The notes under the pieces: generated by a model
The model's database searches: none
Seen by the model: only the letters and a program-made list of their open reading frames with translations
Told to the model about the DNA's origin: nothing
Made by a program: the position numbers and the translations under genes
Origin: Proteobacteria bacterium UBA6908
Lineage (GTDB): Bacteria; Pseudomonadota; Gammaproteobacteria; Acidiferrobacterales; UBA6901
Reading direction: 5' to 3'
DNA length: 15,102 nt
NCBI GenBank assembly: GCA_002451085.1
Contig: DKBE01000071.1
Span: 1 to 15,102, forward strand
Shown here: one piece after another, positions 1-7,762 of the stretch
Position numbering within the stretch: position 1 is the first letter of the stretch
Layout: each line of letters begins with the position of its first letter

Positions 1-152
1 GGGGTTAACCGCCGCAGTCGTGCCTCTTTGAGCGTGACATCGTAGTAGTCATTGAGGTTATCGATACCGTAGACACGATCGCCGCGCGCCAGCAACCGCA
101 ATGCCAAATTCGAACCGATAAATCCGGCAACGCCGGTGATCATGACCTTCAT
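1..152 (-). CDS. UDP-glucuronate 4-epimerase-like NAD-dependent epimerase, N-terminal part only
   Basis: The reading frame starts with ATG at 152 and runs off the left edge, so only the first 50 residues are visible. They begin [17 protein letters not shown], the Rossmann-fold strand and GxxGxxG dinucleotide-binding loop of extended short-chain dehydrogenases. The segment [20 protein letters not shown] follows. In family knowledge, an acidic residue after the second strand binds the NAD ribose, and the '[16 protein letters not shown]' wording is typical of UDP-glucuronate 4-epimerases, which make UDP-galacturonate for capsule, O-antigen or exopolysaccharide. An AAGGA-like ribosome binding site lies 6-7 nt before the ATG, which supports this start over the Met at codon 4. 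It is transcribed away from gspB, in the same direction, after a 136-nt gap. Assignment to the epimerase superfamily is firm; substrate is inferred from the N-terminus only. Confidence 0.88.
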   Translation of the reverse strand, partial: MKVMITGVAGFIGSNLALRLLARGDRVYGIDNLNDYYDVTLKEARLRRLT

Positions 153-260
153 GGGATTTCCTTTATATAATTTTTAAGAAACGAAATATGACTGACAGAT
201 TCAGTGCGGTAACACTCGGCCGCAAATTTACAGTTCCCTGGATTGAAAATAGTTCAGCGC

Positions 261-274
261 TGTCGAATTCGACA
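261..274. repeat. 14-bp perfect palindrome TGTCGAATTCGACA between gspB and the epimerase gene
   Basis: This is a perfect inverted repeat without a spacer, lying 14 nt beyond the gspB stop and about 108 nt before the epimerase start, in an AT-richer 136-nt intergenic stretch (153-288). The symmetry suits a dimeric regulator binding site. It has no loop and no following T-run, so it does not look like an intrinsic terminator. No convincing sigma-70 promoter was found next to it. Function is unknown and chance is possible. Confidence 0.3.
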
Positions 275-288
275 CCTTAACAAATCGC

Positions 289-936
289 TCACGTCGGACG
301 TGGCAATTTGAAACGCTGCCCATAGGCCCGTAACACCACACCGTCCGGCACGATGGCTTCGACCACGACCCCGCCCTGAATCTGTTCACCCTGTTTATAG
401 GGATGGTTGTTGATGTACAGAATACGCTGTGCCTCATCCTCTGCAAACACATGGATATTCACCACCAGAACCGGCAACCGATTCCGGAAACTGGCCGGCA
501 GGCTGCTGAGCCAGGGCACTTCTTGCGTGTGCGCAATATTGTCCGGCGGTACGACGGCGACAGACTCCGAAGTTGAACTTTGCCCTATGGGCGCTTCACT
601 GTCTGGCGCTGTTTGGGCAGACAGCGGTTGCGGCACGGATGGCGACATTGGCGTGCGCAGGGCTGTGTTCGTTTCCTTGGCCACATGCTCTTCGGTCGAT
701 CGTGTTGCCGGTGGTACCGCGATCAGCGCTGGCGGCGACACAATCACCTCGACTGGTGATCGGAACATCAGCCACGCGGACAACCCGAGCGCCACCAACA
801 GGACCACACCGGCAGTCAGGGCCAGCCAGCGCAGCATGGCCGGTGTCTCCTGCGATGAGGCATCACGATAGACCGGTGCCTGTCGATGGCGGCGAGCACG
901 CTCGGACTTGCGCAATGCCTCGAGAATGGTGGACAT
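289..936 (-). CDS. gspB: Type II secretion system assembly protein GspB (ExeB/PulB/OutB family)
   Basis: The 215-residue protein has a short cytoplasmic N-terminus starting MSTILEALRKSERARR, which is characteristic of this family. A single transmembrane helix lies at about residues 36-57. A Pro/Ser/Thr-rich periplasmic linker covers roughly 60-140, and a conserved C-terminal domain about 145-212. That domain contains the VNIHVF and RILYINNHPYKQGEQI segments typical of GspB. In Aeromonas, ExeB forms a complex with ExeA that is needed to assemble the secretin in the outer membrane through the peptidoglycan layer; here the role is inferred from homology and from adjacency to gspA. The start lies only 2 nt after the gspA stop, so the two are almost certainly co-transcribed and probably translationally coupled. 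Nothing in the protein looks truncated. Confidence 0.93.
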   Translation of the reverse strand: MSTILEALRKSERARRHRQAPVYRDASSQETPAMLRWLALTAGVVLLVALGLSAWLMFRSPVEVIVSPPALIAVPPATRSTEEHVAKETNTALRTPMSPSVPQPLSAQTAPDSEAPIGQSSTSESVAVVPPDNIAHTQEVPWLSSLPASFRNRLPVLVVNIHVFAEDEAQRILYINNHPYKQGEQIQGGVVVEAIVPDGVVLRAYGQRFKLPRPT

Positions 937-938
937 GA

Positions 939-2651
939 CTAACGAGTCACCGGAGCAACACTGGCCGCTGTGATCTGGGGCGATTGTGCATTCGAGTCAT
1001 AGGTGCGCAGATAGATCAGCGTCATCTTGCCGACGATGCCATCGTCCTGCAGTTGATGGCGACGCTGGAAATCCTTGACCTGGGCCTCCAGGCTGGCGTC
1101 GAACAGATCGGCTGGTACCGAGCTGGATTGCGGGATGCCGTAGCGCGCCAGCGCCTCGCGGACCCACACTACGGATGCACTGCGCATTCCACGCCGAATG
1201 GCACGATCACCGACGGCCGGCGGATCCCACAACAGCAGGTATTTTCCAAACCAGGCGCGATCGATCTCGGTCATGGGCAGCTCGATGAGACGATCGGGAA
1301 ACTCGAGCGTTACCCGATCCTCAGTAAGTTTCGATACCAGTACATGATGACGGTTACCAGACTCATCGACCAGTTCGATGATGGCCGGTCGATTCAGCAA
1401 ACGCAGATTGTTCCAGGTTCCGGATTCGAACAGGCAGCGCAGTCCGGCATTCTGCGCTCGCTCACAACCGGTGCTACCGGTGTGCTCGGCGTACACCAAT
1501 CCCCAGTGCGTAAACAGTCGCTCGAAGGCGGTATTGGTATCGGTGGGAATCGTCGGGTCTGTAAAGATTTGCGCCAGGCTCGCGGCCGGAACGGCAGCGG
1601 GTGTCGTCACAGCGTTCGGGACAGGAGGTGCCGGTGTCGAAGTGACCGGTTCTGATGCCGCGACTGACGGAGACTCCACCCGGCTTTCAGGCTGTGGCTC
1701 TCTGGTGGGTGATAACTGGGCAATCCAGACTGAAAGACGCGCCGGAATCCGCTCCGGGGCCAGCTGCCACACTATCACCGCGCCAACAACGATAGCCGTC
1801 AACACGACGGCAAGTGCTATGGGCAACCGGCGTCGGGCCGTCCGGGGTCCAAATTCAACTTCGCGAGCCGCGGTGCGCATGATTGCGAGATTGACCTTGT
1901 GTCGACCGCGCGCATAGGTGGCCAGCAATGCACGATCGCAAAGAATGTTGATTAGCCGGGGCACGCCGTGCGTCAGGCGATGGGCCCACCATAACGCCGG
2001 GCTGCTGAACAACTGCGTGGTCGCGCCCGCCACACGACCACGGTGCTGCACATAGGCGCGTGTATCGTGCGCTGTCAATGCCTGCAGATCGTAGCGCGCC
2101 GTGATGCGCTGGGTGAGTTGCCGCATTTCCGGCTGAGCCAGCACCTCGTTCAGCTCCGGCTGACCGACCAGCACAATCTGAAGCAGTTTTTCCTTAGTGG
2201 TTTCAAGATTGGTGAGCAACCGAATCTGTTCAAGCACGTCACGGTTCAGGCGGTGGGCTTCATCGACAATCAGCACCGTGCGTCGCCCCTTGGCGTGATT
2301 TTCCAGGAGAAAGGTATTGAGCGTATCGATCAGCGCCTTGAGGCTGGGTTCGCTTGGCTTGGCAATATGCAAATCATCACATAGCGCCATCATGAATTCG
2401 CGGACCGAGAGAAATGGATAAAGGACTAGCGCGACATCCACGGACTCCGGCAGGCGCTGCAACAAGGCGCGGATCATGAGGGTCTTGCCGGTGCCAACCT
2501 CCCCGGTCAGCAACACGAACCCACCCCCACCGGTGATGCCGTACATGAGATGGGCCAGGGCATCCTGGTGTCGCTGACTGAGATACAGATAACGGGGGTC
2601 CGGCGACAGGGCGAACGGATTTTCCTTGAGGCCGAAATACTGGTTATACAT
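939..2651 (-). CDS. gspA: Type II secretion system ATPase GspA (ExeA family), AAA+ with peptidoglycan-binding domain
   Basis: The 570-residue protein begins MYNQYFGLKENPFALSPDP, the typical ExeA start. The N-terminal AAA+ domain (about 1-265) has Walker A GEVGTGKT at 50-57 and Walker B TVLIVDEAH at 125-133. One transmembrane helix lies at about 276-296, followed by a Pro/Thr/Ala-rich periplasmic linker (about 315-360). A globular region at about 373-478 contains Cys396, Cys406 and the pair His435-His436, and may have a C39-peptidase-like fold. A PG_binding_1-type domain occupies about 486-548 (WVREAL, VKDFQRRHQL, DDGIVGKMT). In Aeromonas, ExeA hydrolyses ATP and binds peptidoglycan to permit insertion of the secretin; the same role is inferred here. 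It is the first gene of a two-gene minus-strand operon with gspB and is divergent from gspC. An AAGGGG stretch lies about 13 nt before the ATG, a longer than usual spacing. Confidence 0.95.
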   Translation of the reverse strand: MYNQYFGLKENPFALSPDPRYLYLSQRHQDALAHLMYGITGGGGFVLLTGEVGTGKTLMIRALLQRLPESVDVALVLYPFLSVREFMMALCDDLHIAKPSEPSLKALIDTLNTFLLENHAKGRRTVLIVDEAHRLNRDVLEQIRLLTNLETTKEKLLQIVLVGQPELNEVLAQPEMRQLTQRITARYDLQALTAHDTRAYVQHRGRVAGATTQLFSSPALWWAHRLTHGVPRLINILCDRALLATYARGRHKVNLAIMRTAAREVEFGPRTARRRLPIALAVVLTAIVVGAVIVWQLAPERIPARLSVWIAQLSPTREPQPESRVESPSVAASEPVTSTPAPPVPNAVTTPAAVPAASLAQIFTDPTIPTDTNTAFERLFTHWGLVYAEHTGSTGCERAQNAGLRCLFESGTWNNLRLLNRPAIIELVDESGNRHHVLVSKLTEDRVTLEFPDRLIELPMTEIDRAWFGKYLLLWDPPAVGDRAIRRGMRSASVVWVREALARYGIPQSSSVPADLFDASLEAQVKDFQRRHQLQDDGIVGKMTLIYLRTYDSNAQSPQITAASVAPVTR

Positions 2652-2710
2652 GCGTGTGGCGACGCCCCTTATCCGCCAGAATACAGGTCAGAATCGATTG
2701 CAGACCCGCG

Positions 2711-2739
2711 AGGATACTGCCCTTGACAGATGCGAACAA
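2711..2739 (-). promoter_or_regulatory. Candidate sigma-70-like promoter for gspA-gspB
   Basis: Read on the minus strand, TTGTTC (2739-2734) and TATCCT (2716-2711) are separated by 17 nt. They match the sigma-70 consensus at 3/6 and 4/6 positions. A start of transcription near 2704 would leave a leader of about 53 nt before the gspA ATG. An alternative -10-like element, TATAAA at 2814-2809, lacks a good -35. Both are guesses from sequence only. Confidence 0.22.
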
Positions 2740-2910
2740 GCCATTGAACGGAATCAGAAAAAACCGGACTGACATGACAATTACAGCCGTAATCGTCGAC
2801 TTCATTATTTTATAGGATGAGAACAACCTAACTTTCTCCAAAAGTAGCGCAATTTCTACCGAAAAGCCGAGTCCAAAGAATCCGTGAGACTATGCTTAAT
2901 GGTGTTTTCA

Positions 2911-2931
2911 GGCTGACCGGCGCGGGCTGAC
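2911..2931 (+). repeat. Direct repeat GGCTGAC x2 upstream of gspC
   Basis: GGCTGAC occurs at 2911-2917 and again at 2925-2931, 14 nt start to start. The second copy ends 2 nt before the candidate -35 element of gspC. The position is that expected of an activator or repressor site, but no known regulator motif was recognised and the repeat is short enough to be chance. Confidence 0.3.
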
Positions 2932-2933
2932 TT

Positions 2934-2963
2934 TTTCCACATGTTTCAATAAGATGCTTTAAT
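2934..2963 (+). promoter_or_regulatory. Candidate sigma-70-like promoter for the gspC-gspN operon
   Basis: TTTCCA (2934-2939) and TTTAAT (2958-2963) are separated by 18 nt. They match the -35 and -10 consensus at 4/6 and 5/6 positions. Transcription would begin near 2970, leaving a leader of about 35 nt before the gspC ATG at 3005. The element lies in the AT-rich end of the divergent region and follows the GGCTGAC direct repeat. No transcript data support it. Confidence 0.33.
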
Positions 2964-3004
2964 TAGTTTAAACACAAGCTTAACCTCTCTGGGCCAATAC
3001 TGCG

Positions 3005-3904
3005 ATGACCGGACTGTCACTGAATATGCGCCAGACAGACTGGATGGCCACTGCCGAGCGTATAGCCACCAGCCGCTGGGCCCCCACGGCCGCAACCCTG
3101 GTTGCTGTGACCTTGTTGAGCTATAGCCTGGCGCAGTGGAGCTGGCGTCTGGTCAAGCCTCCGATGTCCGCGAGCGCGCCGGTCATCCCCGTAGCGATGA
3201 CGGCCGCACCCGAGGCCGCATCAGTTCTGCGCGATCTGTTGGCCGCCAACCTGTTCGGCCTGGTGCCCCTTGGCAGCACGGCGCTATCGCCAGACACATT
3301 GCCAATGACCAGCCTAAATCTGGTGCTCACCGGAGTGATGGTGCGCGGCCAAGGCAGCTATGCCCTGATCCGGATCGATGGCGGCGACGAAACCCCAGTG
3401 ACAATCGGCGAAGAAATCCTGGCGGGAGCCCGTTTGCATTCTGTTTATCCGGATCGAGTCGTACTGGCGCGCGGGGGCGGATACGAAGTCCTGATGCTGA
3501 AAGAGACGATCCCGGCATTGCCGCCCGGTTCAGTGACGATGAACAACGCACAACCTGCCAACGCGGTGGCCAGCGGTGTGCGCGCCAATGGCAACCAATA
3601 CACGATCGACCGCGATGCCATTCAGCAGCAGATGCAACGCCCCGAGTTTCTGAGCCAGGCATTGATTGTTCCCAATGCAGGAGGCGGCTTTCTGGTGCGT
3701 GATGTTCAGGCCGGCAGCCTTTATGAAAAGTTGGGGGTACGGGTGGGTGACGTGATTCGCAGCGTTAATGGTCAACCGGTTAACAACATCGAAGATGTGA
3801 TGAAGCTTTACCAGAGCATGGGGGGTATACAGCAGGCCGGCAATATCGCGCTGGATGTCACCCGCGGCGGCCGCAATCAGCAGCTTCAATACCGTTTCGA
3901 GTAA
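3005..3904 (+). CDS. gspC: Type II secretion system inner-membrane linker protein GspC
   Basis: The 299-residue protein has a short cytoplasmic N-terminus and a single transmembrane helix at about 27-44. A periplasmic homology-region domain lies at about 75-167 (LFGLVP, LTGVMV, YALIRIDGGDE, DRVVLARGG), and a C-terminal PDZ domain at about 200-296 (GGFLVRDVQAGSLYEKLG, VGDVIRSVNGQPV). In the family, the homology region contacts the N0 domain of the secretin GspD and the PDZ domain takes part in substrate recognition or secretin contact, so GspC bridges the inner and outer membranes. It is first in the operon and ends 6 nt before gspD. The ATG at 3005 has no clear Shine-Dalgarno sequence; ATG 3026 is a possible alternative start 7 codons in. 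Confidence 0.95.
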   Translation: MTGLSLNMRQTDWMATAERIATSRWAPTAATLVAVTLLSYSLAQWSWRLVKPPMSASAPVIPVAMTAAPEAASVLRDLLAANLFGLVPLGSTALSPDTLPMTSLNLVLTGVMVRGQGSYALIRIDGGDETPVTIGEEILAGARLHSVYPDRVVLARGGGYEVLMLKETIPALPPGSVTMNNAQPANAVASGVRANGNQYTIDRDAIQQQMQRPEFLSQALIVPNAGGGFLVRDVQAGSLYEKLGVRVGDVIRSVNGQPVNNIEDVMKLYQSMGGIQQAGNIALDVTRGGRNQQLQYRFE

Positions 3905-3910
3905 CAAACC

Positions 3911-6232
3911 ATGCCACTTCTCAAACGTACGCTCGGATGGATACTCGCCGTTAGCACCGCCTGGACCGCCATGGCCTGGGCACAGACCCCGGGACTCACG
4001 CAAGCAGCTCCCAAGGGCGCCAACAGCCCACTAAAATCCGCGCAGCAGACATCACCGCCACCGACCCCTTCTATCCCGCCACCTCCGGCGGCAGAACCAG
4101 TTGGCACGGGGACACCGAAAAAACCGGCCATGAAGCCGGGCGAAGTGCTGCTCAACTTCCAGGCCGCGGACATCCAGGCTGTAGTCAAGGCCATGTCCCA
4201 GATGACGCGGCGCAACTTCCTGCTGGATCCACGCGTCAAGGGTCAGATCACCATCATCTCGGCAAAACCGGTATCGAGCAATTCGGCCTACCAGATCTTT
4301 TTGTCGGCACTCAAGGCCCAGGGCTTCACAGCCGTCGAAGGCGTTGGCCACACACGCATCATTCCCACCACCGAGGCAAAAACGAACGCCGATGTAAGCG
4401 AACAGGCTCAAGGCGGGGAACGCATCATGACGCATGTGCTGATCGTGCAGCACAGCTCGGCAACGCAAATGATACCGTTGCTGCGTCCGCTGATGTCGCC
4501 CACGAGCCAGCTGTCGGCGCATGAACCGGCCAACGCCCTGATCATCACCGACTACGCCGACAACATCCGGCGTCTGTTGCGCATTGTCGAAAAGGTCGAC
4601 CAGCCGGTCAGCACCGACGTCAATATCATCCAGCTCAAACATGCTTCGGGACTGGATCTGGCTGACCTCGTGACGCGTCTGTCCCTGCCAGGCGTCGGGC
4701 AACCGGGTCAACCCGGAGCACCCGCCGGCGTCACGGCAGGCGCCGACCGCTTTACCATTATCCCGGACATGCGCACCAATAGCCTGCTGGTGCGTGCTGA
4801 CAACCCCGGTCGCGTCAATCAGATTCGCTCGCTGATCGAAAAGCTCGACGTACCAGCGGTGCGTGGCGGTAATACTCGCGTCGTGTACCTGCGCAATGCC
4901 GACGCCGCCAAACTGGCCGAGGTGCTGCGCGGCCTGTTGTCCGGGGAAGCGCGCGCCCAGCAAGCCGCCTCCGCCAGCCCGGCGCTCGCTGGCGGGGTGG
5001 CGCGCGCCGCAACGTCGACAGCGGCACGTACTGCCGAGGCCTCGCTAATACAGGCCGACGAAGCCACCAATGCACTCATCATCAGCGCCTCGGATGCGGT
5101 GTACAACAACCTGCGCGGTGTCATTGAAAAGCTCGATGTCCGCCGCACTCAGGTCTATGTCGAAGCCATGATCGTGGAAATGACTACCGATGCGGCGCGC
5201 CAACTCGGTGTGCAGTGGGCTGGTGGTGTTCCAGCCGGCAGCGGTGCTATAGCCGGTGTTCAAAACTTTCCGGGCGCCAACCCCAGTCTGCTGGGCGCCA
5301 TCGCCGATCCGAAAGTAGCCCTTGCCGGCAGCGGTGGCCTGCTGCTCGGTTACCTGACAGGACAAACAATCACGCTACCAGACGGCACAGTGGTCCACAG
5401 CCTCGGGGCGCTGGCCAGCGCCCTGGAAACCAACAACCTGGGGAACATCCTGTCGACGCCCAACCTAATGACGCTCGACAATGCCGAAGCCAAGATCATC
5501 GTCGGCCAGAACGTACCGTTTGTGACAGGCGCGTTTTCCAATCCGGGAACAGGTGTCGGCGGTACGGTCGCCAATCCGTTCCAGACCATCGAGCGCAAGG
5601 ACGTCGGCCTGACCCTCAAGATCAAACCGCAGGTCTCGGAAGGCGGTCTGATCAAGCTCGATATTTACCAGGAAGTTTCCAATATCTCGCGCACCGCCGT
5701 TGCCGGTGCGTCGGACCTCATTACCAACAAGCGCTCAATCGAAACCAAGGTGGTGGTCGATGACGGCCACACCATCATTCTCGGCGGCCTGATCGAGGAT
5801 ACGCGCAATGACAGCGTGTCCAAGGTACCGTTGCTCGGTGATCTGCCATTGATCGGTGGCCTGTTCCGCTATACGGACAAGTCGAGCAAACGCACCAACC
5901 TGATGGTGTTCCTGCGCCCGGTTATCATCTACGGTCCGAACGACAGCTACAGCATGACCATGGACCGCTACAACTACCTGCGCGTCCAGAACCAAGGTCA
6001 GTTTGGGCAAGAGGCCTTCAAGCGCCTGGAGCCGGCCGCGCCGGGCTCACTGCCGCCCAAGAAAGACAAAGATCCGCGACGCAACGTGGAAGAGACAGCT
6101 GCACCAACTGCGACAACGCCGAACACCGCGACAACTCCGGCGAATGAGACCAAGCCAGCGCCGGCCACATCACCGACATCCGGCAATACACCGCCTGCCG
6201 TTTCATCCGAACCGGCCGCTCCGCTGGACTGA
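3911..6232 (+). CDS. gspD: Type II secretion system outer-membrane secretin GspD
   Basis: The 773-residue protein starts with a Sec signal peptide (about 1-24, probable cleavage after AWA). A Pro-rich linker spans about 25-76. The N0 domain is at about 77-152, N1-N3 at about 171-410, and the secretin domain at about 414-672. Visible signatures are VGQNVPFVTG (531-540), RKDVGLTLKIKPQV (562-575) and VPLLGDLPLIGGLF (639-652). An Ala-rich loop at about 346-377 sits in N3. Residues after about 705 form a Lys/Pro/Thr-rich tail ending PAAPLD. The family forms a 12-16-mer (mostly 15-mer) channel in the outer membrane through which folded exoproteins leave. There is no lipobox cysteine, so it is not itself a lipoprotein. 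The 6-nt gap after gspC and 9-nt gap before gspE indicate one transcript. Confidence 0.97.
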   Translation: MPLLKRTLGWILAVSTAWTAMAWAQTPGLTQAAPKGANSPLKSAQQTSPPPTPSIPPPPAAEPVGTGTPKKPAMKPGEVLLNFQAADIQAVVKAMSQMTRRNFLLDPRVKGQITIISAKPVSSNSAYQIFLSALKAQGFTAVEGVGHTRIIPTTEAKTNADVSEQAQGGERIMTHVLIVQHSSATQMIPLLRPLMSPTSQLSAHEPANALIITDYADNIRRLLRIVEKVDQPVSTDVNIIQLKHASGLDLADLVTRLSLPGVGQPGQPGAPAGVTAGADRFTIIPDMRTNSLLVRADNPGRVNQIRSLIEKLDVPAVRGGNTRVVYLRNADAAKLAEVLRGLLSGEARAQQAASASPALAGGVARAATSTAARTAEASLIQADEATNALIISASDAVYNNLRGVIEKLDVRRTQVYVEAMIVEMTTDAARQLGVQWAGGVPAGSGAIAGVQNFPGANPSLLGAIADPKVALAGSGGLLLGYLTGQTITLPDGTVVHSLGALASALETNNLGNILSTPNLMTLDNAEAKIIVGQNVPFVTGAFSNPGTGVGGTVANPFQTIERKDVGLTLKIKPQVSEGGLIKLDIYQEVSNISRTAVAGASDLITNKRSIETKVVVDDGHTIILGGLIEDTRNDSVSKVPLLGDLPLIGGLFRYTDKSSKRTNLMVFLRPVIIYGPNDSYSMTMDRYNYLRVQNQGQFGQEAFKRLEPAAPGSLPPKKDKDPRRNVEETAAPTATTPNTATTPANETKPAPATSPTSGNTPPAVSSEPAAPLD

Positions 6233-6241
6233 CCGATACTC

Positions 6242-7756
6242 ATGCCGAACACGGCCGATCTTACCCAGCTGGATCCTCACTGGACCGGGCGCCTGCCCTA
6301 CAATTTTGCCAAGCGCCACGGCGTGATCGCCGCGCGCGCCGTTGCCAACGGTGTGGAGGTCTGGACGCGGCCCGAGACGCCGAGCACCATCCTGATTGAA
6401 GTGCAGCGCGCGCTCGGACAACCGGTACAACTGCAGCCACTGAGTGTCGAGGATTTCGAGCAGGCCCTGAACCGCGCCTACGAACGCGGCAAAAGCGATG
6501 CGCTCAACATCGTCGACGACCTCGATGGCAATCTTGATCTGGGAGAATTGGCGCAGAACCTGCCGCGCATTGCGGACCTGCTGGAAAGCGAGGACGATGC
6601 GCCGATCGTGCGCCTGCTGAACGCCCTGCTCACCCAGGCAGTGCGCGAAGGCGCTTCCGATATTCACATTGAGCCATTCGAAACACGCTCCGTCGTGCGT
6701 TTCCGGATTGACGGCGTGCTGCGCGATGTCCTGGAACCGCCGCAGGCCGCCCATGGCGTGATTGTCTCGCGCGTGAAGATCATGGCGCGACTCGACATCG
6801 CCGAAAAGCGCATGCCGCAGGACGGTCGCATCACCCTGCGGCTCGCCGGGCGGCCAGTGGACGTGCGCGTTTCCTGCCTTCCGACCGCGCACGGTGAGCG
6901 CGTGGTGATGCGTCTGCTCGACAAGCAGGCCGGTCGGCTGACCCTGACTTCTCTCGGCATGGATCCCGTGCTGCTGGCTGAACTCAATGAACTGATCCAC
7001 CAGCCACACGGGATCATTCTGGTCACCGGCCCGACCGGTTCTGGCAAGACCACGACCCTGTATGCCGGGCTGTCGCAGCTCGACACCCAGCGTCACAACA
7101 TCATGACCGTTGAGGACCCGATCGAATACGACCTCGATGGCATCGGTCAGACCCAGGTGAACGCGCGCATCGACCTCAGTTTTGCACGCGCCCTGCGCGC
7201 CATCCTGCGCCAGGATCCGGACGTGATCATGATCGGCGAAATTCGCGACCTGGAAACCGCACAGATTGCCGTCCAGTCCTCGCTCACCGGCCACCTGGTG
7301 CTGGCCACCCTGCATACCAACGATTCGGTCGGTGCGGTAACGCGTCTTGTGGATATGGGGGTCGAGCCATTCCTGGTGGCCTCGTCACTGCTCGGTGTGC
7401 TGGCCCAGCGCCTTGTCCGCCGACTCTGCCCACACTGCAAGAAGGAACATGTGCCGACCAGCGCCGAGTGCCGAATGCTCAATATCGATCCGCACACCGC
7501 TGCCGAGCATCCGATTTACCAGGCCACGAGTTGCGAGGCCTGCAACCACACAGGTTATCAGGGACGGACCGGCATTTTCGAGCTGCTGCGGGTCGACGAA
7601 CCGCTGCGCGCATTAATTCACGACGGCGCTTCGGAAGCCAAACTGCGCGACCATGCCCGTCACATGGGCATGTTGAGCATCCGCGATGACGGTCTGCGCT
7701 GGGTACGTAACGGCCATACCAGCATCGAGGAAGTCCTGCGCGTCACCCGCGAGTAA
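6242..7756 (+). CDS. gspE: Type II secretion system cytoplasmic ATPase GspE
   Basis: The 504-residue protein is normal length for GspE. An N-terminal domain (about 1-110, reading NFAKRHGV near the start) is the region that binds GspL in the family. The RecA-like ATPase domain follows. It carries Walker A GPTGSGKT (263-270), the Asp box VEDPIEY (290-296), the Walker B region DPDVIMIGEIRD (325-336) and the His box GHLVLATLHTND (350-361). The zinc-binding four-cysteine element is intact as CPHC (396-399) and CEAC (431-434). GspE powers pseudopilus extension from the cytoplasmic face via GspL and GspF. No clear ribosome binding site precedes the ATG, but the gene begins 9 nt after the gspD stop. 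All catalytic motifs are present, so it should be active. Confidence 0.98.
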   Translation: MPNTADLTQLDPHWTGRLPYNFAKRHGVIAARAVANGVEVWTRPETPSTILIEVQRALGQPVQLQPLSVEDFEQALNRAYERGKSDALNIVDDLDGNLDLGELAQNLPRIADLLESEDDAPIVRLLNALLTQAVREGASDIHIEPFETRSVVRFRIDGVLRDVLEPPQAAHGVIVSRVKIMARLDIAEKRMPQDGRITLRLAGRPVDVRVSCLPTAHGERVVMRLLDKQAGRLTLTSLGMDPVLLAELNELIHQPHGIILVTGPTGSGKTTTLYAGLSQLDTQRHNIMTVEDPIEYDLDGIGQTQVNARIDLSFARALRAILRQDPDVIMIGEIRDLETAQIAVQSSLTGHLVLATLHTNDSVGAVTRLVDMGVEPFLVASSLLGVLAQRLVRRLCPHCKKEHVPTSAECRMLNIDPHTAAEHPIYQATSCEACNHTGYQGRTGIFELLRVDEPLRALIHDGASEAKLRDHARHMGMLSIRDDGLRWVRNGHTSIEEVLRVTRE

Positions 7757-7762
7757 CCCGTC

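Larger units (their letters stand above)
2652..3004. other. Divergent intergenic region between gspA and gspC
   Basis: These 353 nt separate the divergent gspA-gspB and gspC-gspN units and are AT-richer than the flanking genes, most clearly at 2800-2860 and 2935-2990. The region must hold the promoters of both units. I see candidate promoters for each direction and a direct repeat GGCTGAC next to the gspC candidate. There is also a weak open frame on the minus strand that reads into the start of gspA (see findings). No terminator hairpin, riboswitch or RNA gene was recognised. Confidence 0.8.

Noticed and set aside
170..182. AT-rich TATATAAA-like element on the minus strand as the promoter of the left epimerase gene
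   Set aside because: It lies so close to the ATG that a transcript would start at or past the ribosome binding site; more likely a weakly structured translation initiation region.
2723..2728. Perfect TTGACA on the plus strand as a gspC -35 element
   Set aside because: No -10-like hexamer lies 16-18 nt downstream, and it is about 280 nt from the gspC start; probably chance.
4052..4963. Minus-strand open frame of 303 codons opposite gspD
   Set aside because: It is antisense to conserved N0-N3 domains of GspD, with no recognisable motif or ribosome binding site; a frame shadow.
6203..7315. Long minus-strand open frame (370 codons) opposite gspE
   Set aside because: It lies fully within a clear gspE and its composition (rich in His, Gln, Arg, Gly) is what an antisense frame of a GC-rich gene gives. 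No family motif was seen.
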